Shown here piece by piece: positions 35,574 to 46,170 of a stretch of DNA of 64,000 nucleotides. Below the pieces are notes generated by a model that saw only the letters and a list, made by a program, of their open reading frames with translations, did no database searches and was not told the DNA's origin. Source of the DNA: an uncultured Caulobacterales bacterium (GTDB taxonomy: Bacteria; Pseudomonadota; Alphaproteobacteria; Caulobacterales; Caulobacteraceae); the NCBI GenBank assembly GCA_903840435.1, contig CAIMFV010000010.1, positions 124,001 through 188,000 on the forward strand, given 5' to 3'. The stretch's first letter is position 1. Each line of letters starts with the position of its first letter. The position numbers were made by a program, and so were the translations under genes.

Positions 35574-36053
35574 TTATTTCTGCGGGGCTGAAATCGTCAC
35601 CCAGTTTCCCGCCCGGCGGTCGGACTTGTCTTTCACGGGCGTGGTTTCGTTGGCGATTAAAAGCCAGCGGCCTTGTCTGAGTTCGAAAACATCCATCCAG
35701 CTATAGAGGCCGCTGGCGTCTTGCCCATCAATATGAAGATCATCTTCGTTCTCGCCCTGCACAATGGCCATCGCACCGACGACGCGAATGTCAAAAGGCG
35801 AATATTTGAACGTGGTGGTGGTCAATCGTGGATTGGCGACAGATTTTAACCAGTTCGCCTTTGTGTCCGGCTGGGACGTGCCGGAATAACTTGAAAAATC
35901 ATCGGCGAAAATCTGATCTATCAAGGCTGGATCGTGAGTCAGATAGGCGCGCCCGATATTGTATTCCTCTTGGGTGAGGATTTGCGCCACGGTCTCGGCC
36001 TCAGCTGTGGACGCAGCCAAGCTGAGCAGTATCACGCATAAGGCTTTCAGCAT
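35574..36053 (-). CDS. Secreted NTF2-like (SnoaL/DUF4440-type) protein
   Basis: The 159-residue protein has a signal peptide (MLKALCVILLSLAASTAEA). The mature part has NTF2-fold features: EEYNIGRAYLTHDPALIDQI, FADDFSSYSG, MAIVQGENEDDL and YSWMDVFELRQGRWLLIANE, which is the typical final strand pair. Members act as small-molecule binders or isomerases; a function cannot be assigned. It stands alone. Confidence 0.78.
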   Translation of the reverse strand: MLKALCVILLSLAASTAEAETVAQILTQEEYNIGRAYLTHDPALIDQIFADDFSSYSGTSQPDTKANWLKSVANPRLTTTTFKYSPFDIRVVGAMAIVQGENEDDLHIDGQDASGLYSWMDVFELRQGRWLLIANETTPVKDKSDRRAGNWVTISAPQK

Positions 36054-36167
36054 CGACGCTCCCCCTCTTGCTCAAGGCCTCATCTTAGCAAAAGGATCAT
36101 GGTATTTTTCCGGCGGCGCGGCGCCCGCCGCGCGCCAGCCGATCACCGGCAAAGCCCATTCCCCAAA

Positions 36168-36198
36168 GAAAAAGCCTCCGCGACGGGGTCGGGAGGCT
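36168..36198 (-). terminator. Terminator downstream of rpmE
   Basis: On the minus strand AGCCTCC (36192-36198) pairs with GGAGGCT (36173-36179) and is followed by a T-rich run (TTTTCTTT), 38 bases past the rpmE stop. Confidence 0.85.
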
Positions 36199-36235
36199 GA
36201 TCTTGGTGTGGGCTTTAGAGGGAGGGCGCGAACGC

Positions 36236-36463
36236 CTACTTCTTGCCGGTAAAGCCCGCAAACTTGGCGTTGAAGCGCGAGACGCGACCGCCGCGATCGA
36301 GCAAATGCTGGGCGCCGCCAGTCCAAGCCGGATGGGTTCGGGGATCAATATCGAGATTGATCGTCGCGCCTTCCTTGCCGTAGGTGGAGCGCGTGCGATA
36401 GGAGGTGCCGTCAGTCATGGTGACGGTGATAAAGTGGTAGTCGGGGTGGGTGTCTGATTTCAT
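36236..36463 (-). CDS. rpmE: 50S ribosomal protein L31
   Basis: The 75-residue protein starts at ATG 36463 ([20 protein letters not shown]), with [20 protein letters not shown] followed by WTGG, and [12 protein letters not shown] at the end, all L31 hallmarks. It lacks the Cys pairs of the zinc form, as in many alphaproteobacteria. A longer open frame upstream is not part of the gene. It is followed by a clear terminator and is divergent from the ABC exporter. Confidence 0.95.
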   Translation of the reverse strand: MKSDTHPDYHFITVTMTDGTSYRTRSTYGKEGATINLDIDPRTHPAWTGGAQHLLDRGGRVSRFNAKFAGFTGKK

Positions 36464-36661
36464 GGCGGGTCCAACCGACGTGAGGCGCAAAATCGCTGAA
36501 GAAAGCGCTTTCGCGGGAATGGCGAAGGCCCGCCGGGTAAAGGGCGGGCCGAACAGAGCGAGGCGTCTACACGAAAGAATGAGATGCGGCAAGGGCGCAT
36601 GCGCGATCTTTGCCCTGTCTGGCCGCGCTCTGCGATATAGGAATGCAAAAATGGAGTTATC

Positions 36662-38494
36662 ATGACGGTTGCGGGACCCGAAGTCTCTGAGGCGGTTGGA
36701 AGACCGAGCGCTGGCGCACTCTTGGCGGCGGAGATCCAATCCACCCGGCAAAAACGCGCCAAGTCGAAAAATGTGCGCGCCTTGGCGGGCCTCTTTCCCT
36801 TGGTGCTCGCCCATGGTCGGCTGACCTTGTCGGCGAGCGCGGCTTTGATTGCCTCGACCAGCCTGACGCTTGCCCTCCCCGGCGTCTTGCGACTGGCCAT
36901 TGATCATGGCTTTCAGCCAGCAGATTTCGCCCTAACGCTCAGCGTCGCCTTGTCCTTGGCGGCGGCTACGGCACTGCGGCTCTATTGCGTCACGCGGCTT
37001 GGCGAACGGGTGGTGGCGGACCTGCGGACCCGGCTCTACGCCCATGTGTTGAAGCTCGACCAGGCCTGGTTCTTAACCATTCAAACCGGCGAAGTTTTAT
37101 CGCGCATGACCGCCGATATGGCCATTGTCGAATCCATGGCGGGCGTGTCCTTGTCCATCGCAGCGCGCAATCTCCTCAATCTGATTGGGGCGCTGGTATT
37201 GATCTCGGTGGTGTCGCCGAAATTGACCCTGGGCGTTGTGGCCATTGTGCCGGTGGTGCTCTTGCCCCTGTTCATCGTTGGGCGGCGGGTGCGGAAGCTC
37301 TCTGTGACGGCCCAGGATCGGTTCGCCGATGCGGTGGCCTATGCGGGCGAAAGCCTCGACCAGTTGGAGACGGTCCAGGCCTTTGGGCGTGAGGACCATG
37401 CCGCCGCTCGGTTTAAGGCGGCGGTGGAGGCGGCGTTTTCGGCCTCGCTCTCCCGGCTGACGGCCCGGTCGGTGATGACGGTCTTGGTCATGGCCCTCGT
37501 CTTTACCGGCATTGCCGCCGTGTTGTGGATCGGCGTCGGGGCAGTGAAATCGGGCGAGATCACCAATGGCGCGCTGCTGCAATTCCTCATCCTGGCGGTC
37601 TTGGCGGCTGGCTCGGTCGGCGCGCTTGGCGAGGTTTGGGGCGAGGTGCAAAAGGCGTCTGGTGCCATGTCGCGCATCCAAGACTTGATGGCGGCCCGTC
37701 CCAATATTGCCGCGCCCGCCGATCCTGTCCCCTTGCCGGTTCCCGCGCGCGGCGGCGTGCAGTTTGAAAATGTCAGCTTTGCCTATCCGGGGCGGCCGGA
37801 CATGCCCGCGCTCAATCAGTTTTCGCTGCATGTGGCGCCGGGCGAGCGGGTGGCGCTGGTTGGGCCGTCGGGTGCGGGCAAGAGCACCGTGTTTCGGCTG
37901 TTGTTGCGCTTTTATGATCCGACCTCGGGCGCGGTCTTAATCGATGGCGTCGATCTGCGCGACGCCGACCCCGAAGACGTGCGGGCGCGCATGGCGGTGG
38001 TGGCCCAAGATGCGGCGCTGTTTTCCGGATCGCCCTCTGACAATATCCGCTTTGGAAGGGCCGAGGCGTCCTTGGCCGAGGTGCGCAGCGCCGCCGACGC
38101 CGCCAATGCCACAGGCTTTATCTCCGCCCTGCCGCTTGGCTTTGAGCATCCGATTGGCGAGCGCGGGCGCACCCTGTCGGGCGGCCAACGTCAAAGGATC
38201 GCCATTGCCAGAGCCTTGGTGCGCGGTGCGCCGATCCTGTTGCTCGACGAGGCGACCAGCGCGCTCGACGCCGAAAGCGAGCGGCTGGTGCAAGACGCTC
38301 TCGACCGTGCCATGGGCGACCGTACCACCCTGGTCATCGCCCATCGGCTGGCCACTGTTCAATCGGCGGACCGTATCGTGGTCATGGATCAGGGACAGGT
38401 GGTCGAGGAAGGGCGCCATGCCGAGCTGATCGCCAAGGGCGGCCTCTATGCCCGTCTGGCCAAGCTGCAATTTGGCGTCGAGGGCCACGGGTGA
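36662..38494 (+). CDS. ABC transporter, fused membrane and ATPase domains (MsbA/exporter type)
   Basis: The 610-residue half-transporter has an N-terminal six-helix membrane domain (about 40-340; [40 protein letters not shown]) and a C-terminal ATPase (about 360-610). The ATPase has Walker [10 protein letters not shown], signature [16 protein letters not shown], Walker [13 protein letters not shown] and H-loop IAHRLATV. It should work as a homodimer exporting lipids or drugs. Its TGA overlaps the GTG start of folC (GTGA), so the pair is translationally coupled. Confidence 0.92.
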   Translation: MTVAGPEVSEAVGRPSAGALLAAEIQSTRQKRAKSKNVRALAGLFPLVLAHGRLTLSASAALIASTSLTLALPGVLRLAIDHGFQPADFALTLSVALSLAAATALRLYCVTRLGERVVADLRTRLYAHVLKLDQAWFLTIQTGEVLSRMTADMAIVESMAGVSLSIAARNLLNLIGALVLISVVSPKLTLGVVAIVPVVLLPLFIVGRRVRKLSVTAQDRFADAVAYAGESLDQLETVQAFGREDHAAARFKAAVEAAFSASLSRLTARSVMTVLVMALVFTGIAAVLWIGVGAVKSGEITNGALLQFLILAVLAAGSVGALGEVWGEVQKASGAMSRIQDLMAARPNIAAPADPVPLPVPARGGVQFENVSFAYPGRPDMPALNQFSLHVAPGERVALVGPSGAGKSTVFRLLLRFYDPTSGAVLIDGVDLRDADPEDVRARMAVVAQDAALFSGSPSDNIRFGRAEASLAEVRSAADAANATGFISALPLGFEHPIGERGRTLSGGQRQRIAIARALVRGAPILLLDEATSALDAESERLVQDALDRAMGDRTTLVIAHRLATVQSADRIVVMDQGQVVEEGRHAELIAKGGLYARLAKLQFGVEGHG

Positions 38495-39804
38495 GCGACA
38501 TCCTCCTGCCCCATGATGCGGCACTGGAACGGCTGAAGGCGCTGCACCCCAAGAAGATCGACCTCTCGCTTGGCCGAATGGCGCGGCTCTGCGCGGCGCT
38601 GGGCGCGCCAGAGCAGCGTTTAGCCCCGGTCGTGCATGTGGCGGGTACCAATGGCAAGGGCTCGACCCTGGCCTTCCTGCGCGCCATGGCTGAGGCGGAA
38701 GGCCTTAAGGCCCATGTCTTCATCTCGCCCCATCTGGTGCGCTTCGCCGAGCGGATACGTCTCGCCGGGCAGCTGATCTCGGAAGCGGCCCTGGCGGATC
38801 TCTTGGCCCGGGTCGAAGCCGTCAATGCCGGGGCGCCGATCACGTTTTTTGAGGTGACAGCGGCGGCGGCGCTCCTTGCCTTTGCGCAAACGCCTGCAGA
38901 TCTCTGTCTGGTCGAGGTGGGTCTTGGCGGTCGCTTCGACGCCACCAATATCCTGCCAGTCCCAGCGGTTGCCGCCATTGCGCCTGTCGACCTCGATCAC
39001 AAGGAATTTCTTGGCGACGATCTGGCGACCATCGCCCGCGAAAAGGCCGGAATTCTCAAGCCCGGCGGCTTGGGCGTCATCGGCCGGCAAAGCTCGGTAG
39101 CGCTTGAGGTCATCGAGGCTGAGGCGGAGCGGGTTGGCGCGCGCCTGATCGTCATGGGTCGTGATTTCGACGCCTGGCCCGAGCGCGGGCGCATGGTGTT
39201 TCAGGATGAGCGGGGACTGTTGGACTTGCCGCCTCCCAGCCTTCTCGGCGTGCACCAGATTGATAATGCTGGACTGGCGCTGGCCGTCGCGCGTGCGCTC
39301 CCCTCCCCACAGATTGGCGAGACGGCGCAAGCGCAAGGCATTGCCACCACCAGCTGGCCTGCGAGGATGCAACGCCTGACCAAGGGACCCTTGGGGGCCC
39401 TTGTCGCACAGCGGGGCGCAGATCTCTGGCTTGACGGTGGCCACAACCCCCATGCGGCGCGCGCGCTTGCCGAGACCTTGCAACTCGCCGCCGACGGCCG
39501 TCCCCTGGTGGTGATTTTAGGCCTGCTCGCCAATAAGGAGGCCAAGGGCGTGCTGGCGCCCCTCATCGCCGTCAATCCGCGTCTCATCCTCACCCGGTTT
39601 CGCGCCGAGGCGGCGGCAAGGCCGGAAGATCTCGCCGAGCTTGCCCTGGATCTGGGCCTTGCGCCTGAGATTTCCGCCGATGTGTCGGAAGCTGTCCAGA
39701 TGGCCTGTCAGGGCGGCGGTCCACCCCCTAAGATCTTGATTTGCGGCTCGCTCTATCTGGCGGGCGAGGTGCTTAACCTGTCGCGCGAGACCTGGCCGGA
39801 TTAG
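38491..39804 (+). CDS. folC: Bifunctional folylpolyglutamate synthase/dihydrofolate synthase
   Basis: FolC makes dihydrofolate and extends the polyglutamate tail. The 437-residue protein starts with GTG 38491 and has the Mur-ligase-type P-loop VAGTNGKGSTLAFLRAMAEA, EVGLGGRFDATNI, APVDLDHKEFLGDDLATIAR and KAGILKPG, and WLDGGHNPHAARALAETLQL. It overlaps the ABC exporter stop by four bases. Confidence 0.94.
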   Translation: MSDILLPHDAALERLKALHPKKIDLSLGRMARLCAALGAPEQRLAPVVHVAGTNGKGSTLAFLRAMAEAEGLKAHVFISPHLVRFAERIRLAGQLISEAALADLLARVEAVNAGAPITFFEVTAAAALLAFAQTPADLCLVEVGLGGRFDATNILPVPAVAAIAPVDLDHKEFLGDDLATIAREKAGILKPGGLGVIGRQSSVALEVIEAEAERVGARLIVMGRDFDAWPERGRMVFQDERGLLDLPPPSLLGVHQIDNAGLALAVARALPSPQIGETAQAQGIATTSWPARMQRLTKGPLGALVAQRGADLWLDGGHNPHAARALAETLQLAADGRPLVVILGLLANKEAKGVLAPLIAVNPRLILTRFRAEAAARPEDLAELALDLGLAPEISADVSEAVQMACQGGGPPPKILICGSLYLAGEVLNLSRETWPD

Positions 39805-39905
39805 GCCGCGTGCGCGAACCTCCGCTGTCGGCAAAGGCTGCACGCCATGGAGTTATCCGCGGAGCTGTGTGGATGTGGTCGTGCACCCACAGGGTGCAGT
39901 GTCAC

Positions 39906-40568
39906 CTAATCCTGGGCGAGGCCGAGCTTTTGCCGGATAAGGGGATAGGTTTCGCGGGCTTCGCAGGCGCAGCCTTCTAAATGGCCGTCCGCCGCCTGCC
40001 AGATCAAGGTGGGATAGGCAAAGCTGACGCCGTTTTCGGCCAGAAGCGGGCGTAGCGTCTCCACCAAGACGCGGCCCTTTTCGACCAGGGCGGCGCGGTC
40101 TGGGTCTGTGTCGGCGTTTGGCAGCCCTGCCGCCGTCCAGGCGTCCACGGGCATGCCTGTCCAGGTCTCAAAGGTCTTCCAGTCGCGCTTGGCCCACAGC
40201 TCAGCCGAGCCAGAGCGCTCAGGCAGGGTAGAGCGCTGACGGCGCGTGACCACAATGACGCGTGGGCTCAAGCCGCCCTTGGCGAGCTTTGGAAACTCTT
40301 CCTGTTCAAAGCGGATGCAGTCCGGGCAGGAGCGAAACGAGACCATATAGACAAAGCGCTCGTTTTTCGGATTGGGCGACACCCAGCCCGCGCCTTCCAA
40401 GGCCGCCTTGATTTTGTCCTCATCAATCAAAAGCTTGTGGATGCCGCCATTGGGCAGACTCGGTGCTTCGTCTGACTGGGCATAGCGCACGCTTGCCAAG
40501 GAGAGGGCCGCGACAGCGCTGGTGACCAGGGCGGCGAACAGCAGGGGTCTTTGGGGACGGCGGAGCAT
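39906..40568 (-). CDS. Periplasmic thioredoxin-like protein with CPDC motif
   Basis: The 220-residue protein (ATG at 40568, MLRRPQRPLLFAALVTSAVA) has a signal peptide. The mature domain contains FVYMVSFRSCPDCIRFEQEE, a thioredoxin-fold active site C-x-x-C, and YPTLIWQAADGHLEGCACEA near the C-terminus with the cis-Pro region and two more cysteines. It resembles DsbC-like disulfide oxidoreductases, but substrate and role are not known. It follows sdhB on the same strand, starting 28 bases after its stop. Confidence 0.78.
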   Translation of the reverse strand: MLRRPQRPLLFAALVTSAVAALSLASVRYAQSDEAPSLPNGGIHKLLIDEDKIKAALEGAGWVSPNPKNERFVYMVSFRSCPDCIRFEQEEFPKLAKGGLSPRVIVVTRRQRSTLPERSGSAELWAKRDWKTFETWTGMPVDAWTAAGLPNADTDPDRAALVEKGRVLVETLRPLLAENGVSFAYPTLIWQAADGHLEGCACEARETYPLIRQKLGLAQD

Positions 40569-40596
40569 AGTCCTTCTCCTCAAATGCGGGGGCGGG

Positions 40597-41379
40597 TCAA
40601 ACGACCCGTTCAACCAGCATGCGTTTGATGCCTGCAATGGCCTTGGCCGGGTTCAATCCCTTGGGGCAAACCTGGGCGCAGTTCATAATGGTGTGGCAGC
40701 GATAGAGTTTGAACGGGTCTTCGAGATCGTCAAGCCGGGCCCCTGTCGCCTCATCGCGGCTGTCGACCAACCAACGATAGGCCTGCAAAAGTGCCGCCGG
40801 CCCAAGATACTTGTCGCCATTCCACCAATAGCTCGGGCACGAGGTCGAGCAACAGGCGCACAGGATACACTCATAGAGGCCATCGAGCTTGGCACGATCC
40901 TGCGGCGCCTGTCCCCACTCGGTTTGCGGTGTGGGGGTGTCGGTTTGAAGCCAGGGCTCAATCGAGGCATATTGGGCGAAGAACAGCGTCAGGTCCGGCA
41001 CCAGGTCCTTGACCACAGGCATGTGGGGCAGGGGCGATATCTGCACCGCTTCGCCGGGAACCTCATCCCAGGCATGGGTGCAGGCCAAGGTGTTGCGCCC
41101 GCCAATATTCATCGCACAGGAGCCGCACACCCCTTCGCGACACGAGCGCCGAAAGGCAAGCGTCGGGTCCATGGTGTTTTTAATGTGCAACAGGGCGTCC
41201 AGCACCATGGGGCCGCATTGATCGACGGCCACCTCATAGGTATCCCAGCGCGGATTGGCCGAGGTCTCTGGATCATAGCGATAGACCTTGAAGGTCTTGA
41301 CGGTCTTGGCGCCAGCGGGGACGGGGAAGTGCTTGCCCTTGCCGACCTTGGAATTACGCGGAAGCGTGAATTGAACCAT
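40597..41379 (-). CDS. sdhB: Succinate dehydrogenase iron-sulfur subunit
   Basis: The 260-residue subunit carries electrons from FAD to quinone in complex II. It has the 2Fe-2S ligands in [20 protein letters not shown] and the 4Fe-4S and 3Fe-4S sets [17 protein letters not shown] and [16 protein letters not shown]. It is the last gene of the sdhCDAB order, following sdhA by 12 bases. Confidence 0.97.
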   Translation of the reverse strand: MVQFTLPRNSKVGKGKHFPVPAGAKTVKTFKVYRYDPETSANPRWDTYEVAVDQCGPMVLDALLHIKNTMDPTLAFRRSCREGVCGSCAMNIGGRNTLACTHAWDEVPGEAVQISPLPHMPVVKDLVPDLTLFFAQYASIEPWLQTDTPTPQTEWGQAPQDRAKLDGLYECILCACCSTSCPSYWWNGDKYLGPAALLQAYRWLVDSRDEATGARLDDLEDPFKLYRCHTIMNCAQVCPKGLNPAKAIAGIKRMLVERVV

Positions 41380-41391
41380 GGGATTAGAGCC

Positions 41392-43179
41392 TCAATAGAC
41401 CCGCGCCTTGGGCGCAATATAGGCGATCTCGTTGGTCATGGTGTAGGCGTGCACAGGCCGGTAATCGATGGAGACCTTGCCGGTCGGCGCATCGATCCAA
41501 GCGAGCGTATGCTTCATCCAGTCCTTGTCATTGCGGTCCTTGAAGTCTTCGCGGGCATGGGCGCCGCGACTTTCTTCCCGATTGGCGGCGGAATTGACCG
41601 TTACGGCGGCTTGGCCAATCAGATTGTCGAACTCCAAGGTTTCCATCAGATCTGTGTTCCAGATCAGGCCGCGATCCGAAACCTTCACATCGCCAAGCTG
41701 GCTATAGACGGCCGCGATCCGGGCGACGCCATTATCCAGCGTCTCCTTGGTGCGGAAGACGGCCACGTCTTCTTGCATGGCGCGCTGCATTTCGAGCCGC
41801 AGGCGCGCCGTCGGCTGGCCGCCATCGGCGTGGCGTAAGCGATCAAAGCGGGCCAGATGGCTGTCGGTCCATCCGGCCTTGGCCTCTTCAGGCTTACCGC
41901 CCTTTTCAACGATTTCTGCCGCCCGAAGTCCCGCCGCCCGACCAAACACCACAAGATCGGTCAGGGAGTTCGAGCCCAGACGGTTGGCGCCATGCACCGA
42001 GACGCAGGCCGCTTCGCCCACCGCCATCAGCCCGGGCACAACCTTGTCTGGGTCGCCGCCTGCCTTGGTCAGCACCTCGCCGTGATAATTGGTCGGGATG
42101 CCGCCCATATTATAGTGGACGGTCGGCAGGACGGGGATGGGCTGGCGGGTGACGTCGACGCCGGCGAAAATCTTCGCCGATTCCGAAATGCCGGGCAGCC
42201 GCTCATGCAAGATCTTTGGATCCAGATGGTCGAGGTGCAGGTTGATGTGGTCCTTATTGGGACCAACGCCGCGCCCTTCGCGAATTTCCACCGTCATGGC
42301 GCGCGACACCACGTCGCGGCTGGCCAGATCCTTGGCCGAGGGCGCATAGCGCTCCATAAAGCGCTCGCCTTCCGAATTGGTCAGATAGCCGCCTTCGCCG
42401 CGCGCGCCTTCGGTGATCAGACAGCCCGCCCCATAGATGCCCGTGGGGTGGAACTGGACAAACTCCATGTCCTGCAGGGGAAGCCCTGCGCGCAGCACCA
42501 TGGCATTGCCGTCGCCGGTGCAGGTATGGGCCGAGGTGCAGGAGAAATAGGCCCGACCATAGCCGCCAGTGGCCAGGATGACCAGCTTGGCGCTGAAGCG
42601 ATGCAAGGTGCCATCGTCGAGCTTCCAGGCGGTGACGCCCTTGCAGGCCCCGTCGTCCATGATCAGGTCAAGGGCGAAATACTCGATGAAAAACTCCACC
42701 GAGTGACGCAAGGACTGGCCATAGAGGGTGTGCAAAATCGCGTGGCCGGTGCGGTCGGCGGCGGCGCAGGTGCGTTGGATCGGCCCTTCACCATAGTTCT
42801 TGGTCATGCCGCCAAAGGCGCGTTGATAGATGCGGCCCTCGTCCGTGCGGGAAAAGGGCACACCCCAGTGTTCCAGCTCATAGACTGCGTCCGGCGCGTT
42901 GCGGCACAGATATTCAATCGCGTCCTGATCGCCGAGCCAGTCCGACCCCTTGACCGTGTCATACATATGCCAGCGCCAGTCATCCTGGCTCATATTGCCA
43001 AGGCTGGCTGAAATGCCGCCCTGGGCCGCCACAGTATGGCTGCGGGTTGGAAAGACTTTCGAGACGCAGGCCGTTTTGAGGCCCGCCTGGGCGCAACCCA
43101 AGGCCGCGCGGAGGCCGGAGCCCCCGGCCCCTACCACCACTACATCAAACGCATGATCGACGAAGGCGTATGAAGCCAT
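41392..43179 (-). CDS. sdhA: Succinate dehydrogenase flavoprotein subunit
   Basis: The catalytic FAD subunit, 595 residues (ATG at 43179, [20 protein letters not shown]). Landmarks are the FAD-binding [20 protein letters not shown], the flavin-linked histidine in SHTVAAQGG, the active-site [20 protein letters not shown], and the C-terminal region with [20 protein letters not shown]. An upstream extension of the frame overlaps sdhD and is not used. Confidence 0.97.
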   Translation of the reverse strand: MASYAFVDHAFDVVVVGAGGSGLRAALGCAQAGLKTACVSKVFPTRSHTVAAQGGISASLGNMSQDDWRWHMYDTVKGSDWLGDQDAIEYLCRNAPDAVYELEHWGVPFSRTDEGRIYQRAFGGMTKNYGEGPIQRTCAAADRTGHAILHTLYGQSLRHSVEFFIEYFALDLIMDDGACKGVTAWKLDDGTLHRFSAKLVILATGGYGRAYFSCTSAHTCTGDGNAMVLRAGLPLQDMEFVQFHPTGIYGAGCLITEGARGEGGYLTNSEGERFMERYAPSAKDLASRDVVSRAMTVEIREGRGVGPNKDHINLHLDHLDPKILHERLPGISESAKIFAGVDVTRQPIPVLPTVHYNMGGIPTNYHGEVLTKAGGDPDKVVPGLMAVGEAACVSVHGANRLGSNSLTDLVVFGRAAGLRAAEIVEKGGKPEEAKAGWTDSHLARFDRLRHADGGQPTARLRLEMQRAMQEDVAVFRTKETLDNGVARIAAVYSQLGDVKVSDRGLIWNTDLMETLEFDNLIGQAAVTVNSAANREESRGAHAREDFKDRNDKDWMKHTLAWIDAPTGKVSIDYRPVHAYTMTNEIAYIAPKARVY

Positions 43180-43199
43180 AGGCGTGACCGTCCAGACTG

Positions 43200-43607
43200 T
43201 CAGTGATGAGCCGCGCCGAACGCGACCCAGAGAATGGCGAAAGACGAAAGCGCCCAACCGAGCCAGCAAATGGCGCTGTTGAGCATCAGGGCGAGGACCT
43301 TGGTGGCGGGGACCTCAAGATAGTCTTCGATCACCACGCGCAACCCCGCCTTCATATGGGCGAATGAGGCGCCCATTAACAGGAGCGCCAGAAGGGCGTT
43401 GAGCGGGTGGCGGAGTGCAAGCGCTGCCGTATCATAACCGAGGGGCGCCACCTTGATCGCCCCATAGACGGCCCACAGGCTCAAGGGGACAAGGGCGATG
43501 CCAGACAGGCGCTCAAAAATAAAATCCGACACGCCATGGTGGGCGGCGCCGAGGCCCCGTGCGCGGCTCAAAGCGGTGCGATAATTGGCGTTGGCCTTGC
43601 CGCTCAT
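43200..43607 (-). CDS. sdhD: Succinate dehydrogenase membrane anchor subunit
   Basis: The 135-residue subunit (ATG at 43607, [20 protein letters not shown]) has three hydrophobic helices. [20 protein letters not shown] contains the quinone/haem-region pattern and [16 protein letters not shown] holds the haem-ligand histidine. Its ATG overlaps the sdhC stop by four bases (ATGA). Confidence 0.92.
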   Translation of the reverse strand: MSGKANANYRTALSRARGLGAAHHGVSDFIFERLSGIALVPLSLWAVYGAIKVAPLGYDTAALALRHPLNALLALLLMGASFAHMKAGLRVVIEDYLEVPATKVLALMLNSAICWLGWALSSFAILWVAFGAAHH

Positions 43608-44023
43608 GACAGACCTCCCGTCCGCCAGGCGATAAACCAAACCATCAGGCTGGCGACGATGGCAAAGGCCATGGCGGCGACGGCGGTGAGGCTTGCCATG
43701 CGCGGTGAAAACCCAAGTCCAACGTCAAAGGCAAGATGGCGAAGGCCAGCCGCCAGATGGTAAAAAACCGAAAAGGTGATGCCGAACAGGGCGATCTTAC
43801 CAAGCGGCGATCCCAAAAGCGCCACATAGGGATTAAACAGGTCTGGCCCAATCATCAGGGTCGTGAACCACAGGGTCGCCGCAAGCGCGCCGCCATAAAG
43901 GGCAATGCCAGTGGCGCGGGTGAGAATGGAAGCGGCCATGGTCACATGCCATCGCCAGACCTGCATATGGGGCGACAGGGGCCGCGCCCGCGCTGCCGTT
44001 CCCTTCAATCCCGCTTCCGCCAT
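43604..44023 (-). CDS. sdhC: Succinate dehydrogenase cytochrome b556 subunit
   Basis: The 139-residue anchor (ATG at 44023, MAEAGLKGTAARARPLSPHM) shows RPLSPHMQVWRWHVTMAASI with the family S-x-x-x-R-x-T-G pattern (LTRATGIALYGG) and the haem histidine in YHLAAGLRHLAFD. It is first in sdhCDAB. The 261 bases before it and hisE hold no gene, only presumed promoter. Confidence 0.93.
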   Translation of the reverse strand: MAEAGLKGTAARARPLSPHMQVWRWHVTMAASILTRATGIALYGGALAATLWFTTLMIGPDLFNPYVALLGSPLGKIALFGITFSVFYHLAAGLRHLAFDVGLGFSPRMASLTAVAAMAFAIVASLMVWFIAWRTGGLS

Positions 44024-44284
44024 CCGCCAAACACCTCTGTCACACCGCCTGTAAAAGGCCTGTACGTCATTTCGCTCAAAACGGTTGCCCCGCAAGGGCG
44101 TCCCGCTCGCAACGGGCCCTCTAGAGCCGGGCGGACTTTTAGCCCCACCCTGTTCCCTGTCAACGAAAAGCCCTAACGGAAGATGACCAACCTGCCAAAG
44201 CCCGCTTTGCCAAACCCTCCAAAGGTCGAAGTGTTGGCGAGGCGCGTCGCTTTCAAGGTCTCTGCACCTTAATTTATCACCTCG

Positions 44285-44629
44285 TCAGGGCTCACGCGGT
44301 CGGGCGGCCTTTTCCTGCAAACCCGACACACCCTCACGCGCGGCCAAGACCTGGGCGACGTCGCCTAAGGAGACCTCCCGCCCTGCCAGAAGGGCAATCA
44401 GGTGGTAGATGAGGTCGGCGGCTTCGCGGGTCAGGGCGTCTTTGTCCTCGCTCAAGGCGGCGATCACCGTCTCCACCGCTTCCTCGCCAAGCTTTTTAGC
44501 CGCCAATTTTGGATCGGCGAGCAGTCTCGCGGTGTAGGAGTGGCTGGGATCGCCACCGCGCCGCGCGGCAATGGTCGCCTCAAGGCGGGCCGTGACCTCG
44601 GCAAATGAACCTTGAGTCCCGTGGGTCAT
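44285..44629 (-). CDS. hisE: Phosphoribosyl-ATP pyrophosphatase
   Basis: HisE catalyses the second histidine step. The 114-residue protein (ATG at 44629) has the MazG-like helices: SYTARLLADPKLAAKKLGEE and AVETVIAALSEDKDALTREA ADLIYHLIALL, with the metal-binding E-x-x-E and E-x-x-D. It is the last gene of the hisBHAFE block, 13 bases after hisF. The longer frame upstream is not used. Confidence 0.93.
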   Translation of the reverse strand: MTHGTQGSFAEVTARLEATIAARRGGDPSHSYTARLLADPKLAAKKLGEEAVETVIAALSEDKDALTREAADLIYHLIALLAGREVSLGDVAQVLAAREGVSGLQEKAARPREP

Positions 44630-44642
44630 CGCCGCTCCTTGC

Positions 44643-45410
44643 TCACGCCTGCAACCGCACCGGCACGCCTGCGGCTGCCAGGGCAAGTTTGGCCTCGCCA
44701 AGGGTGATCTCGCCAAAATGGAAGATGGAAGCGGCGAGCACCGCGTCGGCCCCCCCTTGTAATACCGCCTCGACCAGATGCTCCACCTTGCCCGCTCCAC
44801 CTGAGGCAATCACCGGCACACTGACATGGCGGGTCATGGCGGCCAGCAGGGCAAGATCATAGCCCGTTTTTGCCCCATCGCGATCCATTGAGGTCAGCAG
44901 AATTTCACCCGCCCCCTTGGAAACCGCCAAGGCGGCATAGTCGAGTGCGTCGCGCGTGGTCTCGCGGCGTCCCCCATAGGTATAGACCGCCCAGCCCTCG
45001 CCAGCCTCGCGCCGCTTAACATCGATGGCCACAACAACACATTGGGTTCCAAAAGCGTCGGCCAGTCTGGCGATCAGGTCAGGGTCTTCCGCCGCCGCTG
45101 TATTGACCGAGACCTTGTCCGCGCCCGCCCGTAAGAGGCGTCGGGCATCTTCCACCGAGCGGACGCCCCCCCCTACCGACAGGGGCATGAAACAGGCTTC
45201 TGCCGTGCGGGCCACCACGTCCAAAATCGCACCGCGCTGGTCTGACGAGGCGGTGATGTCGAGAAACATCAATTCGTCGGCTCCCGCCGCGTCATAGGCT
45301 TTCGCTTGCTCAACCGGATCGCCAGCATCGCGCAAGGCAACGAAATTGACGCCTTTGACGACGCGGCCGTCCTTGACATCAAGGCAGGGAATGACGCGGG
45401 TCTTGATCAC
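44643..45410 (-). CDS. hisF: Imidazole glycerol phosphate synthase, cyclase subunit
   Basis: HisF is the (beta-alpha)8 cyclase that uses ammonia made by HisH. The 255-residue protein takes the GTG at 45410 ([20 protein letters not shown], with catalytic Asp near 11). Other motifs are [20 protein letters not shown] and [17 protein letters not shown] (catalytic Asp). It lies ten bases after hisA. Confidence 0.95.
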   Translation of the reverse strand: MIKTRVIPCLDVKDGRVVKGVNFVALRDAGDPVEQAKAYDAAGADELMFLDITASSDQRGAILDVVARTAEACFMPLSVGGGVRSVEDARRLLRAGADKVSVNTAAAEDPDLIARLADAFGTQCVVVAIDVKRREAGEGWAVYTYGGRRETTRDALDYAALAVSKGAGEILLTSMDRDGAKTGYDLALLAAMTRHVSVPVIASGGAGKVEHLVEAVLQGGADAVLAASIFHFGEITLGEAKLALAAAGVPVRLQA

Positions 45411-45420
45411 GGGCGCGATC

Positions 45421-46170
45421 CTAGCTCGCAGAGCGCGTCGGGAGGGTCCGGCGGGCCAGGTGCAGGGCTTCTGCTGGCGAAATCGCGTGGGTATAGAGCG
45501 CCTTGCCCAAGACGACGCCCGCAATCGGCGCGCCTTCGCGGCTTTTTAAGGCTCGGATGTCCTCAAGGGAGGACACGCCGCCAGAGGCGATTACCGGAAT
45601 ACCGACGGCATCGGCAACCTGACCGATGGCTTCAATATTGACCCCCGAAAGCGCCCCGTCCCGGTCGATATCGGTGACGATGAGTGCGCAAACCCCCGCA
45701 TCCTCGAAGCGTCGGCCAAGATCAACCGCTGTCAGGTCTGAGGTCTCGACCCAGCCCTGCACCGCCACCTTGCCATCGCGGCAATCCACGGCCACGGCCA
45801 CCTGTTCGGGAAAGGCCGCGGCGGCCCGGCGGACCAGATCGGGGTCCAAAACGGCGGCAGTGCCCAAGATCACCCGGCTGACGCCCGCTTCAAGCCAGCC
45901 CTCCACCTGGGCCAGGGTGCGGACCCCGCCCCCAAGCTGTACCGGGATCGGCGCGACGCGTAAGATGGCGTTGACGGCTTCGGCATTGGTCGCGCGGCCC
46001 TCAATGGCGCCGTCGAGATCAACCACGTGCACCCATTGGAAGCCGTCGCGAGCAAAGCGCGCCGCTTGATCGGCGGGATCATTATTGAACACGGTGGCGG
46101 CATCCATGTCGCCGCGCAACAGCCGCACGCACTTGCCGCCTTTGAGGTCGATGGCTGGATAAAGGATCAT
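45421..46170 (-). CDS. hisA: ProFAR isomerase (HisA)
   Basis: The 249-residue (beta-alpha)8 isomerase begins at ATG 46170 ([20 protein letters not shown]), which overlaps the hisH stop as ATGA. A GTG three codons earlier is less likely. Motifs are [38 protein letters not shown] and [17 protein letters not shown] (catalytic Asp). Confidence 0.95.
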   Translation of the reverse strand: MILYPAIDLKGGKCVRLLRGDMDAATVFNNDPADQAARFARDGFQWVHVVDLDGAIEGRATNAEAVNAILRVAPIPVQLGGGVRTLAQVEGWLEAGVSRVILGTAAVLDPDLVRRAAAAFPEQVAVAVDCRDGKVAVQGWVETSDLTAVDLGRRFEDAGVCALIVTDIDRDGALSGVNIEAIGQVADAVGIPVIASGGVSSLEDIRALKSREGAPIAGVVLGKALYTHAISPAEALHLARRTLPTRSAS